Counted from the first letter of the stretch, positions 1 to 9,241 are shown. The stretch is 64,000 nucleotides of DNA from Sphingobacteriales bacterium (GCA_021298155.1 JAJTEN010000013.1:1-64000), one strand, 5' to 3'. Notes: a model not told the origin generated them from the sequence alone. Numbers and translations: made by a program.

Positions 1-196
1 AGCCATTGCCATTCAGCAAATACATCACTGCTGGGTTGGGTTTATGGTGCTGGTCTGTAACCTGACCCTTGTTCTCTATAAAGCCGTTCGATTTGCTTTT
101 GGCCAGCATTTGCGCTTGGTCTTCTTTGGCTGTAAGCGAAAAGCATCCGATGAGAAAGGTAATAATGAATAAGTATATGTACTTTTTGATGTCCAT
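1..196 (-). CDS. Large surface protein, N-terminal fragment (DUF7948-like)
   Basis: Partial gene: only the first 65 codons lie in the window. It starts at an ATG at 194-196, 13 bases after the stop of the Kelch gene, so it is probably the last gene seen of the caspase operon. The product opens with a hydrophobic export signal ending in LIGC, which could be a lipobox with the cysteine at residue 18. After it comes FIENKGQVTDQ and then PAVMYLLNGNG. The ENKGQ...YLLNG pattern is, from my knowledge of the phylum, typical of very large secreted Bacteroidota proteins (DUF7948, often with a type IX sorting C-terminus). The C-terminus is not visible, so the secretion route and function cannot be judged. 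Confidence 0.7.
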   Translation of the reverse strand, partial: MDIKKYIYLFIITFLIGCFSLTAKEDQAQMLAKSKSNGFIENKGQVTDQHHKPNPAVMYLLNGNG

Positions 197-209
197 GATA
201 AATAATAAT

Positions 210-1217
210 TTATTTATTGGCTTTCCATATTTCGTCGGTGGCTGAAATACCGTTGCTTCCAAAACCGATATAAGGTACATTATCAATGACCCAAGCATTG
301 GCACCAAACCTACCCAAGTCTGCCAAACTCGTATTTAAGCGCCAAGCATTAGAAGCGGGATTATATTGCCAAAAATCCTTTAATACACCTGTGGTTCCAT
401 TCCATCCTAATCCAACATAGCCCCTACCTGTTAAACTAAATGCTACAGCATCATCTCGCCCATTATCTGGTAAATCAGCAATTTTTCTCCACGTATCTGT
501 AGCCTGATTGTACTCATAAAAATCCTTTAAATATCCGTTGTTATAACCTGTACCAACATAAGCCTTATCATTAATTACGAAGGATACGGCATCTTGCCTT
601 CCACTACCCATAAAATCTGCCACCTTCTTCCAAGTTTTAAGATCAGTATTGAAACAGTAAAAATCTCTCAAATATCCTGATTGGCCAATTCCAAGTCCAA
701 CATATACATTATTCCCAACCGTAAAAGTAACAGCATTACTTCTTGCTGCGCCAGGGAATGTAGCGTTTGAGCCAAAAGCAGCAGTAAAAGCTCGCCAACT
801 TGGGTTTATTGTGCCTTCTACTGCATTTTTCACAAAAAAAGAATTGGTAAAACCCGAGTTAGCCACGCCGGTTCCATAACAAATATTATCTCCAACAGTA
901 AAGCCGATAGCCCCACTTAAAACAGGCAAAAAAAGATTGGTACCAAAAGTAGTAATAGACCTAGAAGCAGGATTAAAACACCAGGTATTATTTTCAGGAA
1001 ATGGTAAATTATTGCCACCAATTATGTAGGCTTTTTTTCCTAGGCTCAACACAACGGCATTATCTCGTTCATAAAAATTAGCATTAGAGTTTTGAACAAA
1101 AAAATTCGACCAAGAACTCACCTTTTCATAGTTGCTTGTATTGGCAGGAAACTCGGGGTCTTTGGTACACGAAACCAAAGCAAGCATTAAACCAAGTATA
1201 ATTAAATTAGCTCTCAT
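210..1217 (-). CDS. Kelch-repeat lipoprotein
   Basis: A 335-residue exported protein. Residues 1-16 form a lipoprotein signal peptide and the lipobox LVSC puts the lipidated cysteine at residue 17. The rest is a run of roughly 50-residue repeats, each with a pattern like 'GRDDAVAF ... GYVGLGW ... LKDFWQYNPATN.W', which is the Kelch / galactose-oxidase beta-propeller signature. Five to six blades are visible. No catalytic residues stand out, so a binding or scaffold role at the outer membrane is likely. Its ATG overlaps the stop codon of the upstream barrel gene (TAATG at 1215-1219), which indicates translational coupling within the caspase operon. Similar Kelch lipoproteins are common in Bacteroidota, and the ligand is unknown. 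Confidence 0.85.
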   Translation of the reverse strand: MRANLIILGLMLALVSCTKDPEFPANTSNYEKVSSWSNFFVQNSNANFYERDNAVVLSLGKKAYIIGGNNLPFPENNTWCFNPASRSITTFGTNLFLPVLSGAIGFTVGDNICYGTGVANSGFTNSFFVKNAVEGTINPSWRAFTAAFGSNATFPGAARSNAVTFTVGNNVYVGLGIGQSGYLRDFYCFNTDLKTWKKVADFMGSGRQDAVSFVINDKAYVGTGYNNGYLKDFYEYNQATDTWRKIADLPDNGRDDAVAFSLTGRGYVGLGWNGTTGVLKDFWQYNPASNAWRLNTSLADLGRFGANAWVIDNVPYIGFGSNGISATDEIWKANK

Positions 1218-2080
1218 TACTTAGACTTTAACTTTATACCTACCCCAACAGAATAGGTAACATATGAAAAATTAATATTTTGAAAAGAAAAGGTTACCGG
1301 AATTTGGGGTTGCGCATACCATATAACTCCAAACTCTGTTTGCAAGCCAGTTGATGATACCGATTCAACGCTGGCAAACCCATTGTCTTTTTGGGTATCA
1401 TTAGCATTGAATGATGTATATTCCCATAAAAGTGCTCGGTGTCCAAACCCAGCTCCAAGTGTTGCTGCCAAAGTCTTAGAAACCCTATGTACAATACCTG
1501 CCGTAATCGAAAATCTACTCTGCTTTTCTGTATTCCCAAATTGCCAATATCCGCCTTGAGGAATGCCTTGAATCATTTCATTTTCGAAGGCAGCATTAGC
1601 AGATTGAAAACCAAAATTGGTTTGAAGTGATGCATAATATCCTTTACGGGCGTATTTAACATACATTACCCCAAAAGGGGCAGTAGGACTGTATTGATAA
1701 ATCCATAATTTCTTTTCAGGTAAAGGAATATTATCCGACTCAAGTACAATTTTAAAAACTACATCTCCACTTAACTCATCTATGTCTTTGAAAATATCCC
1801 AGACTGCTTTTAAATTTCTAGTTTTAAGTGGATTCACAATACCTATATCTCCTGATACGGCATTTAATTTTCTGTATGTATTCCCGCCATCTAAACTAAC
1901 ATATAGAAAAGATACGTATGACTTCGTTTCAGATAAAAAGGATACATTATAATACACATTGACCTTGGTATTATTTTCAGTCAATTCAGTTTTAATTACA
2001 GATACATCCGTTTTCTGAGCAAAACTTTGCACAGAGAGTAAAATTGAAAACAGAATAAAAAGACAACTATTTTTAAACAT
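1217..2080 (-). CDS. Exported protein with predicted outer-membrane beta-barrel
   Basis: A 287-residue protein of unknown function. Residues 1-21 are a Sec signal peptide ending SFA-Q. Residues about 25-115 form a beta-sandwich-like domain containing YVSLDGGNTYRKL and KAVWDIFKDIDELSG. I recognise this type of domain from other Bacteroidota exported proteins, where it precedes a membrane barrel. From about residue 135 the sequence alternates aromatic and small residues in short beta-strands and ends in VGVGIKLKSK, as in small outer-membrane barrels. It lies 3 bases downstream of the caspase gene and overlaps the Kelch gene by one base. I infer that it anchors or assists the peptidase at the outer membrane. 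No enzymatic motif is visible. Confidence 0.7.
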   Translation of the reverse strand: MFKNSCLFILFSILLSVQSFAQKTDVSVIKTELTENNTKVNVYYNVSFLSETKSYVSFLYVSLDGGNTYRKLNAVSGDIGIVNPLKTRNLKAVWDIFKDIDELSGDVVFKIVLESDNIPLPEKKLWIYQYSPTAPFGVMYVKYARKGYYASLQTNFGFQSANAAFENEMIQGIPQGGYWQFGNTEKQSRFSITAGIVHRVSKTLAATLGAGFGHRALLWEYTSFNANDTQKDNGFASVESVSSTGLQTEFGVIWYAQPQIPVTFSFQNINFSYVTYSVGVGIKLKSK

Positions 2081-2083
2081 ACC

Positions 2084-3868
2084 TTAATTATTATCTATCA
2101 ATACATAACCTGGCTCACCCAAATAAACAGGAGTTTGCGGCTTTCCATACATTTTTTTTGCTAAGTCACTCACGTTAATTCTTATAAACTCCGCTAATTC
2201 CTCTGAGGTAATTTTTTTGTCTTTATTTGTATCTGCTTCGCCCTGCAAACCAATCATAAAATAGTAACTAAATAAACCCGATTCAGAAGCATCGAAACCC
2301 ATAGAAGTTTCATCATCTAGTGAAGAGGCAAATACCCTAAAATGCGGATTATTCTCCCATGGTCTGATGTTCGCCGGCTTAACTTTTATTCCAACGGCTT
2401 TGGTTCCGGTTAAATTTGCAGAAGCTAAAATATTGGTTTGACGAGATGCTCCACTGAAGCAGGCATCTAGAATTACTGTCACATTCTTGGCGCCCATTTT
2501 ACTCAATGATTCATAAAATTTATTAAGGCTATATCCTTGTTCATTCAAGTATTGATAATCGCCATCTTGCGGAAACAAATAAGATTCATCGCCATTTTTA
2601 TCTGGTACGCCATGCCCCGAGTAAAACACAAATAATTCCGTTTCGCCTTTTACAATTCTATTGGCTATGAGTCCGTTATCAGCATCAAACGTTTTTCTAA
2701 AAAAGAAACCTCTAACTTCTTCATTGGTAAATTTCAGAATATTTTGTTTAGAAATGCCAAAGGTATTTTCAAAGTACTTTTCCATATGCTCTGCATCATT
2801 TGCAGCAAATGGCGCAGCCGGTAAATGTTCATATTTCTCTATACCTATAATAATGGCAATGGCATTGGGCCGTTTCATCTTACTTATAGGAACCGAGTTA
2901 ATGTTTTTAACATTACTCCGATTGTAGGTAAATTTATCTGAATTAACTTCAACCCTTGCCACTTGCTTTTTTAGCTTATCAATATCAACCTTTACTTGCA
3001 CAATTTGTGGCTTTTGAATGCGTTTTTGAAGGGCAATTGGCAACTGTTTTTCAGATATATTGCCATATAATTTACTTTCATTTACGCTCAAAAAAATGGG
3101 TAAATCCTTTTCTGTTTTAACGCGTTTATTTGGCGTTACTTTGATGAAGAACTCTTTCACTTCACCAATTTTTATATTTCCTAAATCTCCTTCTCCCTCT
3201 TCTATGTATATATTTGGATCACGAGATTCTACCTTATAACGAGAGTTTAGGGCAACATTTTGTCCAATATTTTGAATAACCAATTTTAATTTCACTTGCT
3301 CACCTGCTTGCAATAAACCATCGGCAATAATTGGTGCAGCACCTTCCCCTTGGTCATATAACTCCATTCCCTTAAAATCTAATTTTGCTTGCTGATATTG
3401 CAGCGAATTAAATATCATGGTAGCTTGGTCTAAATCAAATCCAAAATGCTCTAGAATATCAATTTTTATCTTGTGCTCGCTTGATTTGATATTAAAGCCT
3501 GCCTTGAAGCCAATTTCAATTTCACGTTTTTCATTCGGTTCAATACGCCTAATTACTTTGGGTAAAATAATTTGTAATTCTGGGTCATATTTTTCTGTGG
3601 CCACCTTTACCTCTAATCCCTGAGCAGGACCCTTACCTTTATTTTCTATCGTGAGTAAAATTCTTGCATGTTCTTCTGCTTCTATAATACCGTTCGCATT
3701 ATCATCTATAAACTGAATATCTGCGTATAAATTGGGTGGCAAATCTTTTATGTAGGGCTTTACAATGTTTAATTGCATGGGTTTGCTTTTGCCCTCAATC
3801 TTTTGGGCATATACAGATGGCCTCAGGATAATTAAAAACGAAAAGATTACTATTTTTAAATTACTCAT
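2084..3868 (-). CDS. Secreted caspase-like cysteine peptidase (family C14) with two EF-hand-like loops
   Basis: A 594-residue exported protein. Residues 1-21 are a signal peptide (cut after YAQ). Residues about 30-280 hold two CARDB-like beta-sandwich segments ('ILLTIENKGKGPAQGLEVKV', 'KLKLVIQNIGQNVALNSRY'). Residues 333-545 are a caspase/metacaspase fold with catalytic His419 in YSGHG and Cys470 in DACFSG. Calcium-binding-type loops flank it. One is at 55-66 (acidic or amide at positions 1, 3, 5, Gly at 6, Ile at 8, Glu at 12) and one at 546-557 with the same spacing. Known metacaspases are often calcium dependent, so calcium activation outside the cytoplasm is a reasonable inference. The start ATG overlaps the previous stop (ATGA at 3865-3868). 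The substrate is unknown. Confidence 0.88.
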   Translation of the reverse strand: MSNLKIVIFSFLIILRPSVYAQKIEGKSKPMQLNIVKPYIKDLPPNLYADIQFIDDNANGIIEAEEHARILLTIENKGKGPAQGLEVKVATEKYDPELQIILPKVIRRIEPNEKREIEIGFKAGFNIKSSEHKIKIDILEHFGFDLDQATMIFNSLQYQQAKLDFKGMELYDQGEGAAPIIADGLLQAGEQVKLKLVIQNIGQNVALNSRYKVESRDPNIYIEEGEGDLGNIKIGEVKEFFIKVTPNKRVKTEKDLPIFLSVNESKLYGNISEKQLPIALQKRIQKPQIVQVKVDIDKLKKQVARVEVNSDKFTYNRSNVKNINSVPISKMKRPNAIAIIIGIEKYEHLPAAPFAANDAEHMEKYFENTFGISKQNILKFTNEEVRGFFFRKTFDADNGLIANRIVKGETELFVFYSGHGVPDKNGDESYLFPQDGDYQYLNEQGYSLNKFYESLSKMGAKNVTVILDACFSGASRQTNILASANLTGTKAVGIKVKPANIRPWENNPHFRVFASSLDDETSMGFDASESGLFSYYFMIGLQGEADTNKDKKITSEELAEFIRINVSDLAKKMYGKPQTPVYLGEPGYVLIDNN

Positions 3869-4803
3869 AACTTCTTAGGGTTTATATTTAGAATCAGACT
3901 CATTAGTTGAATTTCAGTTCCCTTTCGGGTTAATTGCAGCCACCGCTGAAAATCTTCACTGGCCAATTCCAATGGCGTCTCGATTTTTCCTGAAGGTTCA
4001 GAAGCTTGATTCAATATCGGCTTTCCAAATTCTTCCTTTGGGTTAAACAAAACAAACAACTTGTTCATCTCAGGAATTTTGGGATTATTTAAAAATAAAG
4101 TTGTTTCATCTACCTCTTCATTTTTGGCAGCTTTTGCCTCACTAAAGAAAAAATATTCAACATCTGCCTTGACTGGATAATTTGTTGTTTTTAACTTAGA
4201 TTTTTTATACGGCAATAGTCTGAACGTTTTTTGCTGCTCAGGATCATCCAGGTAAACAGAGATATATCCATCTTCAGGTGCTTTAAAATATAGATAAAAA
4301 TCATCTCCATCTCTAAAAGTTTGAGTTCTACATGTAGTGTTGGTACAATTGAGTGGTAAGGCTTGAAAGTTAGTTAAAACACTCTTTAACTCCCTAATTA
4401 TCCCGTAAACTTCGGCTTGCATCCACAACTCGTTGTTCTCTAAAAGCTTATTGATCACAGGTTTTTTTAAATCTTGAACCCATTCTCCATTCACTAGGGA
4501 TTCAGAAATGTTACTGAAAATATTAGAACTTTCTGTTTGTTCACCGGTGGTTTTGTTTTTAATGTAGGTAGAATTTCCCTGAATAATTGTTTGGCCGAAT
4601 GCCTTTTCAATGGCATTAATTTTGGCTCTTTCAATGCATAGTCTTTCCGCTTCTGCTTCACTCATAGTTTTTTCTATGCGCATTTTATAGGTGCCACTTT
4701 CTTTAAGCTCTTTCAGTTTTTGCGCATGGGTATTCGGGATACAAAACAGAATGAAGAAAAAACAATAAATAAAATGGGTTAGGGTGTAATAGTTTGTTTT
4801 CAT
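3865..4803 (-). CDS. Exported DUF4384 protein, first gene of caspase operon
   Basis: A 312-residue protein if started at the ATG at 4801-4803. An upstream TTG at 4825-4827 would add 8 residues but lies inside the probable promoter, so I prefer the ATG. MKTNYYTLTHF... is a signal peptide ending at THA-Q. Residues about 35-130 contain an alpha-helical AEAERLCIERAKINAIEKAFG segment, a pattern seen in LPP20/FlgT-like domains. Residues about 160-220 match DUF4384 (LYFKAPEDGYISVYL ... FRLLPY ... YFFFSE). In this phylum DUF4384 domains often occur beside caspase-like peptidases. It overlaps the caspase gene by 4 bases. Its role is unknown; a periplasmic partner or regulator of the peptidase is an inference. 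Confidence 0.75.
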   Translation of the reverse strand: MKTNYYTLTHFIYCFFFILFCIPNTHAQKLKELKESGTYKMRIEKTMSEAEAERLCIERAKINAIEKAFGQTIIQGNSTYIKNKTTGEQTESSNIFSNISESLVNGEWVQDLKKPVINKLLENNELWMQAEVYGIIRELKSVLTNFQALPLNCTNTTCRTQTFRDGDDFYLYFKAPEDGYISVYLDDPEQQKTFRLLPYKKSKLKTTNYPVKADVEYFFFSEAKAAKNEEVDETTLFLNNPKIPEMNKLFVLFNPKEEFGKPILNQASEPSGKIETPLELASEDFQRWLQLTRKGTEIQLMSLILNINPKKL

Positions 4804-4824
4804 ATTAGGGTTTGTCTCCACTAA

Positions 4825-4832
4825 CAAAACTA
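4825..4832 (-). promoter_or_regulatory. Probable -7 box of caspase operon
   Basis: On the minus strand this reads TAGTTTTG, a perfect match to the Bacteroidota -7 consensus TAnnTTTG. It would place the transcription start about 15 bases before the ATG at 4803. I see no clear TTTG at the expected -33 position. Confidence 0.5.
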
Positions 4833-4923
4833 ACTAATATATAAATAGAAAAAATACCTAAAATTAGGTATATTTATGATTGAAAATACAATAAAAACTA
4901 AACAGTATTAGTTCTAATAAGCC

Positions 4924-7047
4924 TTATATTTTAAGCGTTAATCCAATACGTTTTCGTTGTAAATCTACCTCCAACACTTTTACCTTCACTTGCTGTTGCA
5001 ATTTTACCACCATGTTTGGATCAGCCACATACTTATCTGCCATTTGAGAAATGTGTACCATACCATCTTGTTTAACGCCAATATCTACAAAGCAACCAAA
5101 GCGCGTTATATTGGTTACAATGCCGGGCAACACCATGCCTACATATAAATCTTCCGGCTTTTTTACATCTGCAAATTCAAACTGAACCAATGGTCCGCGT
5201 GGGTCTCTGCCCGGCTTATCTAATTCTTTTAAAATATCGTTTAGGGTTAATAACCCTGCATGTTCTGTTATAAAATCTGCCACATGAATCTGCTTTCGAA
5301 TGCTTTCATTTGTAATTAAATCTTCCAAAGTACATTGGTGTTTTTTAGCCATATTAGCAACAATGCCATAACTTTCTGGATGTACTGCACTATTATCCAA
5401 CACATTTTTAGCCCCTGGAATTCTCAAAAAAGCTGCACATTGTTCAAAGGCTTTTGGTCCTAAGCGAGGTACTTTTTTAAGCTCTATTCGGCTTGTAAAT
5501 GCCCCATGTTGTTGGCGGTAATTTATTATTTGTTGGGCAGTTTGTGCATTTAATCCCGATACATAAGTAAGTAAACTTTTGCTCGCTGTGTTGATATTTA
5601 CGCCAACCAAATTCACACATCCTTGCACTACCGTTTCGAGCCTATCTTTTAATTTATGTTGATCAACATCATGTTGATATTGCCCTACCCCTATCGCTTT
5701 TGCATCTATTTTAACTAACTCTGCCAAAGGATCTATTAGTCGCCTACCAATAGAAACGGCTCCCCTCACGGTTACATCATAATCTGGAAACTCTTCACGA
5801 GCTATTGCTGATGCTGAATAGACAGAAGCCCCATTTTCATTCACCAAATAAATGGCTATGTCTGAACCTAATTCAAGCTTACGAACAAAGCTTTCAGTTT
5901 CCCTTCCAGCGGTTCCATTTCCAATAGCAATAGCTGCTATTTGGTATTGCGCAACCCATTTGCGTATGAGCACCTCAGCCCTATCTAATTCCTTTTGCGG
6001 TTCGTGTGGGTATATTACAGACTCTGCCAACAAATTACCAGCTTCATCTAATGCTACTACCTTACAACCCGAGCGAAAACCCGGATCTATTGCTAACACG
6101 CGCATTTTGCCTAATGGAGGAGACAACAAAAGTTGCTTCAAATTTTCTGCAAACACCAATATGGCATCCTCATCGGCCTTAGATTTGGCCTGTGAACGAA
6201 TTTCATTTTCCAAAGATGGCAGCAACAATCGCTTATACGCATCAGTAACTGCTATTGCCAATTGTTTACTGCTAGAGGTATTACGTTTAATAAGCACTCT
6301 TGCTATTCTATCAATAGCGTCTTGCTCTTCCGGACAAATTGTTAATCTTAAGAAACCTTCTTCCTCACCCCTAAACATAGCCAAAACCCTATGCGAGGGA
6401 CATCTTTCGAGCGCTTCGTCGAAAGCAAAATAATCTCTGTAATTTTGCGCTTCTGCCTCTTTCGCCTTCACCAATTTACTTTGAAGCACACTGCGTTTCT
6501 GAAACAAATTACGCAAGCGCTCGCGCACTTCAGCATTTTCATTAATCATTTCGGCCACTATATCACGGGCCCCTTGTAAGGCTTCCTCGGCATCTTTAAC
6601 CCCATTTTTCACATAGCGTTCGGCCTGCAAAAAAGGGTCTTCTGGATACTCCTTAAACAACCACAAAGCAAGTGGCTCCAAGCCCTTTTCTCTGGCCATA
6701 CTGGCTTTGGTTTTACGCTTTGGTTTATAGGGTAAATATAGGTCTTCCAGCACATGTGTATCCCAACAAGATTCTATTTTATTTTGTAAGTCTTTATCTA
6801 GTTTTCCTTGCTCGGCAATGGTGTCTACAATGGTTTTTTTGCGCTTAATTAACTCAATAAAATAGCTGTTTTTTATTCGTATATTTTCAATTTCAACCTC
6901 GTCTAAAGCCCCTGTAATTTCCTTGCGGTAACGCGCAATAAACGGCGTGGTACAGGCATCATTTATCAATTGAATGGTGGCATCAACAGATTTAACCGGC
7001 AGGCCCAATTCGCGGGCAATGATGGAATGGTGTTCGTTTTGTGGCAT
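4924..7047 (-). CDS. tex: Tex family RNA-binding transcription accessory protein
   Basis: A 707-residue protein starting at the ATG at 7045-7047 (MPQNEHHSIIARELGL), as usual for the family. The reading frame stays open 45 codons further upstream, but that extension is unlike Tex and crosses the promoter. Domain order is classical: N-terminal Tex helical region with CTTPFIARYRKEITG, YqgF-like RNase H fold from about residue 315 (VLAIDPGFRSGCKV), helix-hairpin-helix at about 480-545 (SGLNAQTAQQIINYR, VPRLGPKAFEQ), and a C-terminal S1 domain at 632-707 (GMVLPGIVTNITRFGCFVDI). Tex binds RNA and acts with RNA polymerase in the cytoplasm. It is divergent from the pirin gene and not part of the caspase operon. 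Confidence 0.95.
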   Translation of the reverse strand: MPQNEHHSIIARELGLPVKSVDATIQLINDACTTPFIARYRKEITGALDEVEIENIRIKNSYFIELIKRKKTIVDTIAEQGKLDKDLQNKIESCWDTHVLEDLYLPYKPKRKTKASMAREKGLEPLALWLFKEYPEDPFLQAERYVKNGVKDAEEALQGARDIVAEMINENAEVRERLRNLFQKRSVLQSKLVKAKEAEAQNYRDYFAFDEALERCPSHRVLAMFRGEEEGFLRLTICPEEQDAIDRIARVLIKRNTSSSKQLAIAVTDAYKRLLLPSLENEIRSQAKSKADEDAILVFAENLKQLLLSPPLGKMRVLAIDPGFRSGCKVVALDEAGNLLAESVIYPHEPQKELDRAEVLIRKWVAQYQIAAIAIGNGTAGRETESFVRKLELGSDIAIYLVNENGASVYSASAIAREEFPDYDVTVRGAVSIGRRLIDPLAELVKIDAKAIGVGQYQHDVDQHKLKDRLETVVQGCVNLVGVNINTASKSLLTYVSGLNAQTAQQIINYRQQHGAFTSRIELKKVPRLGPKAFEQCAAFLRIPGAKNVLDNSAVHPESYGIVANMAKKHQCTLEDLITNESIRKQIHVADFITEHAGLLTLNDILKELDKPGRDPRGPLVQFEFADVKKPEDLYVGMVLPGIVTNITRFGCFVDIGVKQDGMVHISQMADKYVADPNMVVKLQQQVKVKVLEVDLQRKRIGLTLKI

Positions 7048-7070
7048 AATAATCCGCAATAATAACCCAA

Positions 7071-7078
7071 CAAACATA
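7071..7078 (-). promoter_or_regulatory. Probable -7 box of tex
   Basis: The minus strand reads TATGTTTG, a perfect TAnnTTTG. It lies 24 bases before the tex ATG. A TTTG occurs 24 bases upstream, slightly further than the usual spacing. Confidence 0.4.
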
Positions 7079-7117
7079 TTTTCTAAAATAACGTTACATT
7101 TACAAACAATAGCAACC

Positions 7118-8257
7118 ATGGAAAAACCATTAGCACGTAGAAGTTTTTTAGGCAAATTATCGCTGGCAGTTGGCGGCAGCATTGCCCTGCCGGTAAATAA
7201 TATTGCCCAATCTTTTAAAGAAGCTTTTCAAAATAAACGTATGAACCCAGTTATTAGCATAAAACCACTCGGTTTTCAGTGGGAAACCGCCGATCCATTT
7301 TTATTCTGTGTGCACCACGAAGACCATTTCCCAAAAGGCAATGCACAAATGGGTCCAACCACCTCTATGTTGGGCCGCCAAATGGGCGATGATTTCATTA
7401 TTAAGGATGGCTTTAGAATGTATCACGGCAAAGTTGTTCCCGGCTTTCCGGGTCACCCTCATAGGGGTTTTGAAACCATAACTGTGGTTAGAAAAGGAAT
7501 GGTAGACCATGCAGATTCATTGGGTGCTGCGGGCAGATACGGAGACGGAGATGTGCAATGGATGACAGCCGGAAAAGGCGTACAACACTCAGAAATGTTT
7601 CCGCTATTAAGTCAAGAAAAAGAAAACCCCATGGAACTTTTTCAAATCTGGCTGAACCTACCTAAAAAGAATAAAATGGTTGAACCCCATTTTAAAATGC
7701 TATGGCGAGATACCATACCAAATTACTTACATACAGATAGCCAAAGCCGAAAAACAAAGGTTGAAATTATTGCAGGTAAATTAGGAAACTATAAAGCAGC
7801 TGCGCCGCCACCAAACTCATGGGCAGCAGATGAAAAAAATGAGGTGGCTGTATTCAATATTAAAATAGATGCTCAAGGGCAATTCATTCTTCCAAAAGCT
7901 AGTCCAGGAATAAACAGAACCCTCTATTTCTATGAAGGAGATACCTTACAAGTAGCCAAGCAATCGGTACAGCCTTATCATGCTATTTTGGTTCAGCCAG
8001 ATGTAGATTTATCTATAGTAGCGGGCAACAAAGAGGCTAGTATTTTGGTATTACAGGGAAAACCTATAGGTGAAACGGTAATCCAATACGGGCCATTTGT
8101 AATGAATACCAAAGAAGAAATTAACCAAGCGTTTGAAGATTATCACCGCACGCAATTTGGTGGATGGCCTTGGCCAAGATATGATCAGGTGCACGACAGA
8201 AACAAAAGCAGATTTGCCAAACACGCTGATGGAAGAGTTGAAATTAAAACAAGTTAA
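7118..8257 (+). CDS. Tat-exported pirin family protein
   Basis: A 379-residue cupin of the pirin family, started at the ATG at 7118; the frame is open further upstream across tex, which is a shadow. The N-terminus is a twin-arginine signal (Arg7-Arg8 in ARRSFLGKLSLAVGGSIAL), so it should fold with its metal in the cytoplasm and be exported by Tat; tatC is at 55.3-56.1 kb. The pirin metal ligands are present: His113 and His115 in HPHRGFET, and His157 and Glu159 in GVQHSEM. Pirins bind iron, and some oxidise quercetin or act as redox sensors. Most are cytoplasmic, so the Tat signal is notable, although exported pirins do occur in Bacteroidota. The substrate is unknown. Confidence 0.9.
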   Translation: MEKPLARRSFLGKLSLAVGGSIALPVNNIAQSFKEAFQNKRMNPVISIKPLGFQWETADPFLFCVHHEDHFPKGNAQMGPTTSMLGRQMGDDFIIKDGFRMYHGKVVPGFPGHPHRGFETITVVRKGMVDHADSLGAAGRYGDGDVQWMTAGKGVQHSEMFPLLSQEKENPMELFQIWLNLPKKNKMVEPHFKMLWRDTIPNYLHTDSQSRKTKVEIIAGKLGNYKAAAPPPNSWAADEKNEVAVFNIKIDAQGQFILPKASPGINRTLYFYEGDTLQVAKQSVQPYHAILVQPDVDLSIVAGNKEASILVLQGKPIGETVIQYGPFVMNTKEEINQAFEDYHRTQFGGWPWPRYDQVHDRNKSRFAKHADGRVEIKTS

Positions 8258-8266
8258 GCAAAAGGA

Positions 8267-8470
8267 TTATTCTGCATCCAAACTGTCTAAGTTCACTTCT
8301 TCCATTTGAGATAAAATGACTGCCTCTAAAGAATCCATTGATTTTTGATCAGCCTCTAATTGAACTTGAACGGCATTTTCTTCTTGTTGGGTTAATTTTG
8401 GTTCACTATTACAAGCCAAAAGCAATCCAACAACAAATAAAAGGCTACAGAATCTTTTAGTTATATTCAC
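8267..8470 (-). CDS. Small lipoprotein
   Basis: A short lipoprotein without an ATG start. Candidate starts are GTG at 8468-8470 (67 residues, giving a compact signal MNITKRFCSLLFVVGLLLAC) and TTG at 8492-8494 (75 residues). I prefer the GTG because the signal peptide is then of normal length. The lipobox LLAC is clear. The mature part is about 50 residues, strongly acidic and Gln/Glu/Ser/Leu rich, and probably helical (QQEENAVQVQLEADQKSMD). No family was recognised. It lies 40 bases upstream... in sequence order just beyond the end of the pirin gene, and its own start is 16-40 bases from the lptB stop on the same strand, so it may be transcribed after lptB. Confidence 0.6.
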   Translation of the reverse strand: MNITKRFCSLLFVVGLLLACNSEPKLTQQEENAVQVQLEADQKSMDSLEAVILSQMEEVNLDSLDAE

Positions 8471-8509
8471 TGGAGTTAAATTTATGTTGAGCAAATTACA
8501 ATTTTTTTC

Positions 8510-9232
8510 TTAGCGTAAAACAAAATTCTGACCGAGGTAAACTTTCCTCACCATTTCATCATCAGCTAATTCTTGAGCGGTTCCGTCTTTTAATATTTTA
8601 CCCTCAAACAAAAGATAGGCTCTATCAACAATACTCAGGGTTTCATGCACATTATGATCGGTAATTAATATGCCAATGTTTTTATGTTTAAGTTTGGCAA
8701 CTATTTGTTGAATGTCTTCAACCGCAATTGGATCAATACCCGCAAAAGGTTCATCAAGCAATATAAATTTTGGATTAACAGCCAATGCGCGGGCAATTTC
8801 TGTTCTTCTGCGCTCACCTCCACTTAATACATTTCCCATGCTGGTTCGAACCCTGTTTAGACCAAATTCTTCTAATAAAGATTCGAGCTTTTCTTTCTGT
8901 TCTGCTTTGCTTAATGAGGTCATTTCAAGCACAGCCATGATATTATCTTCTACACTTAGTGTTCTAAAGATAGAGGCCTCTTGTGCTAAATACCCCAATC
9001 CCTTTTGTGCCCTGCGATACATGGGCAATTGTGTAATTTTTTCATCATCTAAATATACCTCTCCCTCATCTGGCTTAATTAAACCTACTGTCATGTAAAA
9101 AGTAGTTGTTTTTCCAGCTCCGTTCGGACCCAATAATCCAACGCACTCGCCCTGGTGCACTTCAATAGAAACATTGTTTACTACTGTGCGCTTTTTATAC
9201 CGTTTAACTAAGTTACTACTTTTTAAAATCAT
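8510..9232 (-). CDS. lptB: LPS export ABC transporter ATP-binding protein LptB
   Basis: A 240-residue cytoplasmic ABC ATPase that powers lipopolysaccharide extraction from the inner membrane together with LptF and LptG. Walker A is GPNGAGKTT (35-43), the signature is LSGGE (136-140), and Walker B is ILLDEP followed by FAGIDPIAV. The [13 protein letters not shown] stretch and the Q-loop [10 protein letters not shown] are characteristic of LptB rather than other branches. Length is that of the family. It sits 9 bases downstream of the PurF-like gene and probably shares its transcript. lptF, lptG and lptC are not in the window. Confidence 0.93.
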   Translation of the reverse strand: MILKSSNLVKRYKKRTVVNNVSIEVHQGECVGLLGPNGAGKTTTFYMTVGLIKPDEGEVYLDDEKITQLPMYRRAQKGLGYLAQEASIFRTLSVEDNIMAVLEMTSLSKAEQKEKLESLLEEFGLNRVRTSMGNVLSGGERRRTEIARALAVNPKFILLDEPFAGIDPIAVEDIQQIVAKLKHKNIGILITDHNVHETLSIVDRAYLLFEGKILKDGTAQELADDEMVRKVYLGQNFVLR

Positions 9233-9241
9233 GGCAAAATA

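Noticed and set aside
5852-6433. 193-codon frame on the plus strand inside tex
   Set aside because: It is antisense to well-conserved tex sequence, has low-complexity Ser/Asn-rich composition and no family pattern or promoter.
7048-7182. 45-codon N-terminal extension of Tex, and the reciprocal extension of the pirin from 6974
   Set aside because: Both cross the divergent promoter region, lack similarity to the families, and would remove the normal Tex start and the Tat signal position.
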